Assembly: GCF_030463565.1 (NCBI RefSeq)
Contig: NC_134648.1
Span: 44,917,498 to 44,981,497, forward strand
DNA from: Pelecanus crispus
Lineage: Eukaryota; Chordata; Aves; Pelecaniformes; Pelecanidae
Direction of reading: 5' to 3'
DNA length: 64,000 nucleotides
Position 1 is the first letter of the stretch, and every line of letters begins with the position of its first letter. Below the pieces are notes generated by a model. That model saw only the letters and a list, made by a program, of their open reading frames with translations. It ran no database searches and was not told the origin of the DNA. The translations under genes and the position numbers were made by a program. Shown piece by piece: positions 25,266 to 36,480 of the stretch.

Positions 25266-28200
25266 ACAAAACCAAAAAACTGCAGGATTTAAAGACTGAA
25301 AGGACTTCCCCCCTTCCCCCTTTTTTTTAATAAAGAATGGACTTGGCCTCATTTTGTTTATTAAAGATTTTGACTGTGTGCAGAGCCTGAGCTTGGGTGT
25401 GCCTTGTTTGGCACTGAGTTGCAATATAAACAAACTTCAGCTGTGATGCATGAAAAGCAGCAGTGGAGAGCTTAATGTCTCTAATTAATGTCTGTTTGGA
25501 CCTAAAATGAGGCATTGGAGACTCCAGATAAACTTTGGCATGTAACACATTTCTAAGGGGAATTAGGAACTGGATAAGTAAGAGTTTGTCACTGCTGTGC
25601 TCTGGATATATTTGCAAAATGGAGATGGTGATGAGATCAGATTATTTCTTTCTGTGCTGTACACAGGCACAGTCATCCTTGTGTCACCTTTTTCACTGGC
25701 AAGAGCTATAGCAGGTCAAGAAGAGGAGAGAGATGTGAAGGAATATTTTGTTTAACTTACCTTCAGGCCTACTTTTTAAGCACTGCAGCTATGTCCGGGT
25801 TTGACTTGAAACACAAACCACCTGAAGTATGGGTTCATGCCATTATAACATAGATAGGTTTTTCAAAGTAAGTAAGTTTTTCAAACCAAAAAGTAAATGT
25901 CTGAAAGTCAGCTTTGAGTGGGGATAAACAAGACCAGGTTTTCAAAGCTTTCATTAAACCCACATGCCAGAAAATAATCATAACCTTTCTGCTCTCTGTG
26001 CATCACAAGAAGAAAACACACAGGGAGCGCGCTCCTGCTGCTGCTGGAAAGCTGAGTGAATTTGCGGGCACGAGCCATCCCCACTCTGCTCCCCTGTTCC
26101 CAGAGCTTTACTTGACTCGATGTTTTCCTGCTGAGCTTTCACAGGCTGAGATAAAAGCACAATTAAAGATAGCATATAAATCCCATATGCCTGAACTTGC
26201 AGTCAAGAAGGGTATTTACTCTTTGCCTCAGTACTACGCCTTACCAGGAAATGCTACGTACTTCTATGCTGCTGTTTCGTCACCTAGGCTCTTGTTAGTG
26301 CCTACTTGCCCAGGCTTGACCACAAGTACTTAGATCCGTAATAAAAAGACCTCTGTTGTGCAGCATACCTCCCACCCTTCACAAACATCAGGAAAACGTC
26401 ACAACAGGTCTGGCACCCAGGCCACCGATTTGGGGCCGCAGAGACTGGCACAGACACCGACCTCATGCTTCCCAGTCCCACAGACCAGCTGGAGCCAGTT
26501 CTGGAAAACAAAACAGGAGTTGAGGCTGACCATGGACAGTGAGGTGGTGGCAGCGGCAATGAGGTCAGGCACCTAAGTAGTAAGGTCCTATAGAAAAAGA
26601 ATTATTTCAGCTTCTCATGCATAAGAAAAGACTTAAGACACCCAGAACGCAGCAAAGTTGCTTTTCTCCACAGGTATATGATAGGATATCTCGTAGGACC
26701 AGGATGCTCACAGAGTGCAAGTTATCATAGTAACAACAACAAAATACATATATACACACACTCTCTTTGGGAAAAGTCAATATAAACCAGAAAGTCAGTT
26801 CCGCCTGTTCCCAAAGCAAAGCATAACACTGTGGACATCCACAAACCCTCTAGCCCAAACTGCCCGTAACGGGCCTGTCTCTAACCCAGCACGTCCAGTT
26901 AACTGGCTTGCTCAGCTGCCCATTTCCACCCAGCTCTAGCAAACAGGAGTTAGTAACACCTCAATGCAAGGCTCCATCTCCCTTCAGAAACACTTTGTGA
27001 ACTGGAACTTGGTTTAATCCAGTTTTCTGTTTCTTCAGACAAGACAATCATTGCAATTACCTATCTAGTGGCTTATAATAAAAACAGTAGTTAATAATCA
27101 AAATTTTGAAACATATGTATCCAGCATTACCGGCATAATTATGAGTTTTCATTGAGTAAGACGTGAACATTCAATACCAGGCAATCCCATCTTTCAGGTT
27201 ATTATCAGTCTTTCAGTACTGTATAAGATGGCCCTTACTTCAAGTCAGGATTGAATCGTCATATCATCCTACCAAAAGCGGGGAAAATTAAGATGTGTGG
27301 ATGTTTACCACTGCCAATCACTTACCAAGTATGATAAAAGGTTAATTCTGAAAATTTAGTTTCTATCTCCAAAACATAAGGCATTAGGAAAATGCATTTT
27401 TTTAAGAAATAGTTGGATTTCCACAGGCCAATAAAAGCCAGGAAGTCCATATGAAAAATATGTTCACACAAAGTATCAAAAATTTATTCCATCCTTTAGA
27501 AATGCCTTTGTTTCTTGGAGGAAAGTTTTGAACACCTCTCAGCTTGATGTCCCGCTTTAACCCAACCTGGAACACAGTTAGTATCAGCAGAAGGAAAGAA
27601 GGCATGGAACTAATTTGATTGGATTACCCAACACTGGGAGAAATTTTTGGCCCTTCATTATGCTGAAAGAGATTGTGTTTAGCACTTTAATAGGTCTGTA
27701 GGAATTAAAAAATCTCTGATGTTTTCCCTTCTTGGTTATCCCTGGCTACCTTCCGGTTCCTCAGCTGTTGCCAAGCTCCCCATTAAATTAGGGGGAACTG
27801 ATCTGCAGAAAGTGGTAAGCAGTGGAAACCTTTCTCCCTAAATTTCTAGGGCACACCCCAGTCTCAGCCACCATGTTCTGGTTGCGTTGCACAGTGCCAA
27901 TGAGGTAGCACCATCACCACCGGTGCAGCACGGAGCAGGTGGTGCAACAAACGCCCAAGCTGAGTAAGGACAAGGTGGAGTTCCGTGCGGCTTTGAGAGG
28001 TCTGAAACAGGATCACAAAGCTAATGGAAGTAAGTCCTACTTGAACATCTCTCGAGGGAAGGCAAAGAGCCTTTTCCACCCAACTCCTTAAGCACAGCCT
28101 AAAGTACAGTCTAAACTGAGAAGCTTTTTAGGCAGCTTGCCAGTGATATACTCATTACAAAGTACAGCAAATGGACTTCCATCAGAAAATGTATTTTGAT

Positions 28201-30970
28201 TTTATTGTTCACTGAAGTTCAATGTAACTAACTGCCCTAAATAAGAAGTAAGGTGAAAAAAAAAAACACCTCACATGGAGCTGCTCTGTGCTGCCACAGA
28301 CTGAACTATATCCCATACTGTAGTCAGCTCAGGCTATCTGCAGTTCTCTGTCCTGTGCAGAGCTGAACCATTCAGCCAAGAGTTTTGTATCAGCAGTTCC
28401 CTGATGATTTGCCTTGCGGATAGAGATTTCCAGCTTCAGAGCCTTCAAATGGGCACACTTCATCAGTGCTAAGTTCACTTTACAGAAGAATTTACACTGA
28501 GTGCAAGGAAAATACAAGTGTTTATGCTTTGAGAAGAGCCTTTTACTTGTTTTTCACAGATATTCAGCTCCGCTTCAGTGGATTTAGTTGGCTTAAGGTT
28601 TGAATTTTAAGTACCGCTTACAGAGGAAGAATAAATAAGTGGTAAATATGCTGCACTCGGCAGAGTACAGCCGTGTAGTGTGATCTCTCTGAACAGTTCA
28701 GGTACACCAAGGTGAAATCCTGACGTTTGGCAAATCAGTGACACTGATCCCAGTGACTTGAATGGCACTGGGCTCCTCAACGTTTTGGCCAGGCTGATTG
28801 CTACTCTAACACCAGTTACCTAATCCCTGCACTAACTGAAGACAACTAGGAAACTGAGAAGAAAAGGAAATAACAGCACTAGCTCAAGACAAGACGAGAG
28901 CTGTCCTCTACTCGCCGCTTGTCGCTATGCCATGGCCATTAAGGCATACGGCTCATGAGGTCCAAACCGTGAAGTCCCTCACCGCTGACCCTGCAGCCAA
29001 GGCGCTGGACCTGCTGCACGCGTACGCTGAGGGGAAAGAGAAAGGAGCCCAGGGGCAGCAACAGGCTTTGCTGTTTCCTAGAAGCACCTGAAGTGACAGG
29101 CTGTACCCACACCAGCTTCAGCAGAGTTTCAAAATGAGTTACAACATGTTTTCCCCAGCAAGAATCTGAACAAAATCTTCTAAATAAAAAGAAGCATCAG
29201 AAAATTATTATCTGCTGCTATAATCTGTGCGTCCTACACTACTGTTTCTCTCTCCCTACTCAGTTTCCTTGCAGGGCTTTCACCAGTGAGCATCAGAAAA
29301 CCACACAGGATTTCTGTGGAATTTGTTGGCTTTTCAAATTTTGATGACAATCTGACAATTTTCCCAGCCTCAGTGTGCAAAGCTCTGCTGTCTGCTTCAG
29401 AGACCAGCCCTATCAATATTCTGTGCCCCTCATCTCCCTTCAGCTTCATTACTTGTATCAGGTAGCCTTGGTTAGATACCTTTGCATTACTTCGAGTTAA
29501 GTAACACTGAACTGCCTCATTTATTCAGGTCGAGATGAGCCCTGGAGAGAATGTGTTTAGCTCAGGACTTCTCATCAGCATTCCCTGCTGCCCTCCCTGC
29601 AGCCAGCCCTCCTTATCTTCCCCCACCACTTTCCATCTCCAGTTTTTCCCTGCTCCACAAAGAACACGTGCAACCTCTGGAGATCTCAGCCTTAGCTCTG
29701 CCCTCTCCCCGCTTCACTGGCTCAAAGTAAATGCCACACTTCTTATGGCTGCCAGGAAGGACAACAATTTGGGGAAGAAGAGGAGAGTATTTTCCTGGGG
29801 AGAGGGGGAGTCTTATTATCTCTTCCCAAACATATTTCATAGTCACTCAAGCTTCCATTTTGAAAAGTGCTGGTTTAATTCAGGGCTCCTGTCATCCTTT
29901 CTTTCATGACTGCCATATTGCATCTCCCCTTTAAAAGGAGAGTAAAGCGGCATGGGAAGCATCATACATCTGATCAGAAGCTCTCCTCCATTTCTGTAAC
30001 AATGCAAACGCTTTACTAGCTCCAGATGTGACTTGCAAAAAATTTAAGTTGCTGTTTTCCTTCAGACATTGCATACAAGGTGTTTGCTAGGATGCCTGAG
30101 TAGCATCCTGGGTTGGGAAGAAGGGTGCCAATCAATATTTCATACCTCAGTGGCTGCAGTGCTGAGAGCCAGAAACAATCAAGCTTTATAATTGATTAGG
30201 CCACACAATCCATTTGCTACATATTCCGTGGCCTTATGACACATGTCCTCCCCTCTTTAATAACTGATATGCATCTCTTCCCCATCTTCTACTCCTCCCA
30301 TCACCTGGTATGGGTCAACACTGCGTACAAGAGCTGTACGCGGCTCCACAGGAGCACGGAGTGGACTGTATGGCATCTAGGGAGAGGTGCTGATCCACAG
30401 GCTGTATGGTTTGCACATACAAGTGAATGGGCAGAGTTTCTTCTGGAAGGGTAAGTTAAAAGATAGCAACTTCTCTTCTTTTTATTTTCAGAAGACTTTG
30501 AGGTCTGGACAACTTCAGGAGTTAAACCCGCCCTGTGGTAACAGCGACGACCGAAGAGGAAAAACACGAAGATGTCATACCAAGGGCTGATTAGTTATGT
30601 GGACAAGGCTGCCTGTGAGCACACACACCCCGCACCGGGCAATGTCACCCAGAAAGCAGTAATGGCAGGGAACTACCTGCCCAGGCTGGTTTTGGGAGGG
30701 GAGCACAGCAAGACACAGGCCTCTGGATGGCGATAATAAAAGTGCTTTCTAACCCAGAGGGAGGGGACAGGAACATGAGGAAAGCCTGCTGGATTTGGTG
30801 GTAACATGTAGGGAGGAATCAGCTGGGGAACTAAGGTGACAGCAACCAAGAAACAATAGGCTGTGTGACCCTTTGGAAGGCTGAGTAAAAGATATTAAGA
30901 AAATTACCTTCAAGACAAGGTAAACTCAAAGAAACTTGCCTGTCATGAACTCTTACTCTGAACTAAGGGG

Positions 30971-30995
30971 AAAAAAAAAAAAAAAAAAAAAAAAA
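30971..30995 (+). repeat. Poly(A) tract, 25 A
   Basis: An uninterrupted A run followed by GAGAGAG. No retroposed gene body was recognised upstream. Confidence 0.95.
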
Positions 30996-31559
30996 GAGAG
31001 AATTAGGGTGCCAGTTCCTGGAAGAAATTATACTGAAAACTTGAGTACAAAGTCCTAAAGCAGAGACGGTACATAGCAAGTAAGTAATTTAGGTAAATCA
31101 TGAGCTCTTTATTGACCTCAGATAAAAAGGTGGAAGTGTACAGAAAACAATCTAGGTCATACTACTAAAGATGAGTAGAAAAGAATAGCAGGAGTGCCTA
31201 GGGAGAAAATGAGGAATGGCAAGACAAAGTGAGATGTAACTAGGAAGGGACATTAACAAGAATACTTCAGCAGCTAGATGAATAGGACATTTAGAATAGG
31301 AATAAGAATTTAGAAAAGAAGAAAAGTTATCAAAATACAGGACAAGTCAACAACATTTAATGCCATCATATAGGAGTCTTCACTAGAAATGTCAGCAGCA
31401 TGCAGATAGTTAATACATTTAATACCAACAACAAAAAGGGTATGATTACATAGAGCACAGTTACTCAAGTATTTCTAAGAAAAATATTTTAAAAGTAAAG
31501 AAAAGTCATAAAATAAAAGCAGAGATTCAGAGATGGCTTGAATTTTTAACCCAAAAGCC

Positions 31560-32810
31560 ACAATAAGAGGAATAAGTTATGATAACCTGGCCAACTTTTT
31601 CATATTGGTTGGGCATGATGATGTTTGTCCTAGGATAATTAAAAAAAAAAAAAAAACCAGAGGAATTAATCTCAGAAGCGTTGATGGTCATCCTGGAGAA
31701 CTCTCAGAACATAGGCAGTTTCTGGCCAACAGAAAGTCTTCTGCAAGTTTACTCCTAACAAGGGGAGGAAAAAGAGAAGTTGGAAGTGAAAAACTTGTCA
31801 TGTTCAATTACCAGAAAACTACTAGAATAAATCATACCATCCGTAAACTCGCTGAAGGTACTAAAGCAGATGAATGGCTGGGAACAAATCATACCAAACC
31901 AATCTAATTTCCTTCCACAACAGACCAAGAGGCCTTGTAGACAAGGAAGAAGCAATCGATGTCAAAACTCGATTTCAGTAAAGGCCTTTGATGTCACCTA
32001 ACATGACAATCTCATAAGTAAGCTGCAGAAGCAAAGATTAGATCAAACCACCATAGGATGGCTGCAAAAGTCATCAGACATTATTCCTAAGGGGTAATTA
32101 TCCACAGTTCCCTATCAAAAAGGAAAGATGCATTGAGCTGGATATTTCATGGATAACTGCACCACTTCCAACTTCATTCAGTGCTTTCACTACTAATGTG
32201 GACAATGGAATAAACAACCTTATTAAATCTGCATATGAGAAAGTAGGGAGAACAGCAAGTATACTAGATGGCAGACAGAATTCAAAATAAACGAACTGGA
32301 GAAGCAATCTGGAAAATGACACAAACTGAGCAGAAACTTTTGTCAAGCATTGCATTTTCATAGGAACGCCCAGCTGAATGACTTTGTGTCAGGAAATAGC
32401 TGGCAAGGCAACAGCTCTTAAGAGGATGGGAAGACAACAGATATGAAGCAGAAGGCAAGTCAATACAATGCCACTGTGAAAAGGCAAATATCAGACAGGG
32501 GTGTATGAACAGGATTATTTCATGTGTCTTTCATGATACCATTTCTCCACTTTAGCTGGTGCTGATAAGGCCTCAGATGAGGTAACATCCAGTTTCAGAA
32601 AAGGTTTGAGGCAATTTAGCTTATAGAGGATTGTTAATACCCTGCCTCATCCCTCCAGCCTTCAAGCATATGAAAACCTGTTGCAAAGAGAAAAGGAACA
32701 ATCAGTCATCTTGGTGGACAGGACAGGACAGGTATCAATAGGCTTGGATAGAAGCAGGATTATGGTTAGAGATGAGGAAAATCTTCATAATCAGAAAGGT
32801 AACAGCCACA
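31560..32810 (+). mobile_element. Ancient, heavily diverged CR1 LINE, plus orientation
   Basis: Several sense-strand CR1 landmarks occur in order. ACCAAGAGGCCTTGTAGAC with GATTTCAGTAAAGGCCTTTG (about 31923-31991) is the DFSKAFD block with a frameshift. CTAATGTGGACAATGG and a degraded middle follow, then TTTGAGGCAATTTAGC and the run toward the CR1 3' end near 32700-32800. Many indels and stops show great age. Boundaries are approximate. Confidence 0.6.
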
Positions 32811-34984
32811 CCCCACAACAGATTATCTGGTTTGTTCCTTTATTTGTATGCCTATGATGCATACAAAAAGCATCTTGCAAAGACACGTAAGGACAAGAAC
32901 AATCAGAAGATCCTTTGGCTCCCAAAACTGTAGATGACCCCACTGACCATGAAAATAGACTCCCTTCTCTTCAAAACTGTGTACTGTTTTTTGCTCTGCT
33001 ACCAATCCCCAGAACGAATCTCTACTTGGAACAGAGCTCTGCAAAAGCACACAGCTGAGAACACCTGGGGAATCAGCCACTTCCAGACAGATGCCATCTC
33101 CTTTTCACTAGTGCAAACTCCCCCTCTCACTGACAGCATCCTCGTTAAAGGGTAATTCTTGGAGGGGGCTGAGGGGGTTGTCGTTAGTTGATGGCTTTGG
33201 GAAAAGGTAACCTTAAACTTACAGCTCATTTAAAAGCATAGCAGTTGTTGTTTGATGTTTGTAATCCACTTGACATTCTGGCTTGTTACACCAGCACATC
33301 AAGCTGGTATGACAATCAGGCTAATTAAATGGAGAGCAGGGACTACTTTCACAAGCTTCACCCACACCATAGAGGTGAGCTCTAATTCCTTGAGTGCTGT
33401 CACTCAAAACATAAGTCACTGTATTTAGAGTCGTTGCCAAGGGGGCCGGAGGGGGGGGTTGCAGGGATCAGGTGCAGTTACCCTGACATATCAATTGACT
33501 TGTCAGTGGGAAACCTGTCTCATTCCCAGAGTGAAATTTTCATTCACATGTAAAGAAAAGCTGGAAGCTAATGCACTGGGGGCCAAACATATAGTGCAGA
33601 TCAAGGGATACCTAGTCTGGACATGTGCTAACAAGGAAAGCTACAGTCTCCTTAATACCAAATTCATTTGGATGTGAAAGCAGGGACTGGAAGCTGGGTT
33701 CACCCAGGTGAGTGATCGTATGACTGCATTTTAGCTACATAACACCATTATTTACCCTTTAAACTGGACATAGTGATAAGAGAAATGCAAGTTACACGGA
33801 TCCTCATTTTTGCTGAGATCTCAGAGCCTTTATAGTCCAAACAAGCTAAAAATCACCTCAGGGTGATGAGCAGAAGCACCCTCCCATCCTTTTCAACTAC
33901 TGGAAAAGGACACAAAATAAAGGTCTAGGCTCTGACCGAAGGCTCCTAAGTGGCACTTGGTAAGTGTTCTCACATCTATATAAAAAAAAAAAAGTTCTTT
34001 ACAAAGTGCTTTTTTTCTTGTTGATGATGATCCAGGAGTGGGAGACAACAAAGCATTCCTTTTTAACAATTTTTCTTAACTACACATCGTTCGGGAATTC
34101 ACAAAAGAACATCAACAGCAATTCTATAATAACCAAAAGGGAAGGAAAAGCACCTGCATAAATACTGACTGCAAAAACAGGCTTATTTTCTCTGGTTTAC
34201 AGTTTCAGGCCTTTCATGAGAACAATCAGCTCCCAGAATTAAGCTATTTTCAAGTTCCACAGGGAACAGCCTCAAACTGAATTAGTGGAAATTAGATTCT
34301 TCTTTCTGTTCTCTTCCAGAACCAATACTTTACAGAAAATGGAGATGAGACATTTTGATTTCTTAACAGCAGAGTCATTCATGACTATGACATGTTAAGT
34401 CTCAAATACAAAAGTCCCAGGATGTGGATAAAGATGAATCAACCTTTGAGCCCAGAAGACAACTCAGGACATGTACTCCAAGGCAAAAAAAAAAAAGAAA
34501 AAAAAAAGGCACTTTAATGTTGTACCAACAACAACAAAGTACAGGGCAAGTCCACAAGACACCCAGAGCTCATGAGAAGGTAAATAATTCTGCTTAGCCC
34601 ACAAGCTGCTCAGTTTTATAGGAAACAGACTTCCAAAATATTGCAGTGCATGCCTCTCCTGATTCTTTGTCTCATTTCAAACTCAGACGATAGTGCTTTC
34701 CATTCTGTTGGCTTCAGTCTCACTAACTATGAATTTTTATTGACCAATAGCAGCATTGAGGGAAATACAGTGTTACTGTAAAGATCATCTTGGAACCACG
34801 TCACCACTGTCATCTCAGCACCTTCCTTATATTTTCACTTTGTCATCCTATGAGTTTCTAACATTTTGGGATCTGTATAATTCTCCTAATGCCTACTGCT
34901 TCAGTTGCTGTTATGATCCACGTGAACTTTTTGGTATTGCTCCGTCACCTGACTTTTGCCTTAGTCTTTAAAGAACAACAGAAA
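32811..34984. other. Gene-free sequence between CR1 elements
   Basis: Unique sequence with an interrupted A tract at about 34484-34507. No gene was recognised. Confidence 0.55.
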
Positions 34985-35270
34985 AGTTGGTTTGACAGGA
35001 CTTCTGGAAATCACCTAGCCTAACCTCCCACTGAAAGCAGGACTATTGCCAGCACTAGTTCCAGTCAGGTTAGTCATGGCTTTGTCCAGCCGAGTCTTGA
35101 AAACCTTCAAGGACAGATGTTTCACAACCTCTCTAGGAAACCCACTCCTAACTCCTAACCATCTTTGTAGCCTCTTCTGGACCCTCTCTGGTTCCAGGAT
35201 GGTGAGAAACTAAAGAGCCCAAAACCAGGCACAGTATCACAGCTGCATCTTCAACAGCATGAAGAGGATA
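34985..35270 (-). mobile_element. Older CR1 fragment, minus orientation (3' part, left of the nested CR1)
   Basis: The plus strand carries the complement of a CR1 3' end: CACCTAGCCTAACC, then CACAACCTCTCTAGGAAACC and CTCTTCTGGACCCTCTCTGG, all diverged from CR1. It stops at GAAGAGGATA, where the younger CR1 begins. Confidence 0.8.
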
Positions 35271-35860
35271 GCAGCATGAAGATGGCCAGCAGGTCGAGGG
35301 AGGTGATTCTGCCCCTCTACTCTGCTCTGGTGAGACCTCACCTGGAGCACTGCGTCCAGCTCTGGGGCCCTCAGCACAGGAAGGACATGGACCTGTTGGA
35401 GCGGGTCCAGAGGAGGGACACAAAAATGATCCGAGGGCTGGAGCACCTCTCCTATGAGGCCAGGCTGAGAGAGTTGGGGTTGTTCAGCTTGGAGAAGAGA
35501 AGGCTGCGAGGAGACCTTATTGCGACCTTTCAGTACTTAAAGTGGGCCTATAGGAAAGATGGTGACAATCTTTTTAGCAAGGCCTGTTGTGACAGGACAA
35601 GGAATAATGGATTTACACTAAAGAACAATAGATTTAGACTAGACATAAGAAAGACATTTTTTACAATGAGGGTGGTGAAGCACTGGCACAGGTTGCCCAG
35701 AGAGGTGGTAGAGGCCCCATCCCTGGCAACATTCAAGGTCAGGTTGGACGGGGCTCTGAGCAACCTGATCTGGTTAAAGCTGTCCCTGCTCCCTGCAGGG
35801 GGGTTGGGCTAGATGACCTCTAAAGGTCCCTTCCAACCCAAAGCATTCTATGATTCTATG
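35271..35860 (+). mobile_element. 5'-truncated CR1 LINE, relatively young, plus orientation
   Basis: This is the 3' end of a chicken-repeat-1 non-LTR retrotransposon. A frame at 35276-35812 stays open for 178 codons and encodes the C-terminal end of the CR1 ORF2 (endonuclease/reverse transcriptase) protein, with typical segments such as [20 protein letters not shown] and [20 protein letters not shown]. After the stop comes the conserved CR1 3'UTR (TAGATGACCT, then CCCTTCCAACCC) and a tail of ATTCTATG repeats at 35844-35860. It lacks most of ORF2 and cannot move on its own. It interrupts an older CR1 in the opposite orientation. Confidence 0.93.
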
Positions 35861-36480
35861 ATAATCATTTCCCTTGATCTGGTGGCCGTTCTCCTACTGT
35901 AGCCTAGCATACAGGCTGACTTATTTGTGTTGTGAACTCACTGTCAGCTCACATTCAGCACATGCCATTGTAACTCCCAGGTGTTCTCTCAGCAAAGCTG
36001 CATGGCGTTACTCTGCATCAGGTGCAGAAATTGGCGCTTCTCCTTGTCAAACTGCATGATGTTTCTGTTAGCCAAATCCTGAACCAAGGCTCTATCTTTC
36101 AGCATATTAACTCCCTCATAGAATAATATTGTCTGATTATCAGGGTCAGCTATAAAGATACTAAACATTGGTCCCAGTATCACTTTATAGAGTACTCCAC
36201 TTCTAACCACCTTACAAATTAACATCAAGCAACTGGTTTGAGTCCAGCAATCCAGCCAGTTCAAACCATCAAACAGTCCATTCACTTTGCTCATACTTCC
36301 TCTGGTCCAGATGAAAACGCTGTGAGAGATTGCGTCAAAAGCCATTCTAAAGTCAAGGTACAAGAACATCCACCACTGCCCCCATCCACATAACAAGTCA
36401 TTTAACCATATATGGCAATGTAGTTGTCTAAGCAATGCTTTTACACATCTCCTTTGTAGCATGCCCTTACTTCTTCCCAC
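35861..36480 (-). mobile_element. Older CR1 fragment, minus orientation (reverse transcriptase part, right of the nested CR1)
   Basis: It continues the older element after the insertion with ATAATCATTTCCCTTGATCTGG. A minus-strand frame at 36480-35989 (163 codons) is a decayed CR1 reverse transcriptase: YLDFRMAFDAISHSVF matches the LDFSKAFDTVSH block, SGVLYKVILGPMFSIFIADPD (split about 36206-36128) matches the SGVPQGSVLGP block, and a MQFDKEKRQFLHL segment follows. The catalytic YADD-type block is missing, so this is a dead copy. Confidence 0.8.

Larger units (their letters stand above)
24477..31559. other. Gene-free sequence
   Basis: Holds the (AAAAT)n and A25 tracts and a small GC-richer patch near 28900-29050. 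The plus strand is A/G-rich from about 30770 up to the ancient CR1. No exon was recognised. Confidence 0.55.

Noticed and set aside
30971-30995. A25 tract as the tail of a processed pseudogene
   Set aside because: The sequence upstream holds no recognisable coding sequence, poly(A) signal at the right spacing or flanking direct repeat.
35148-35446. Minus-strand ORFs of 69-91 codons over the CR1 junction
   Set aside because: They are antisense shadows of the CR1 ORF2 reading frame on the plus strand.
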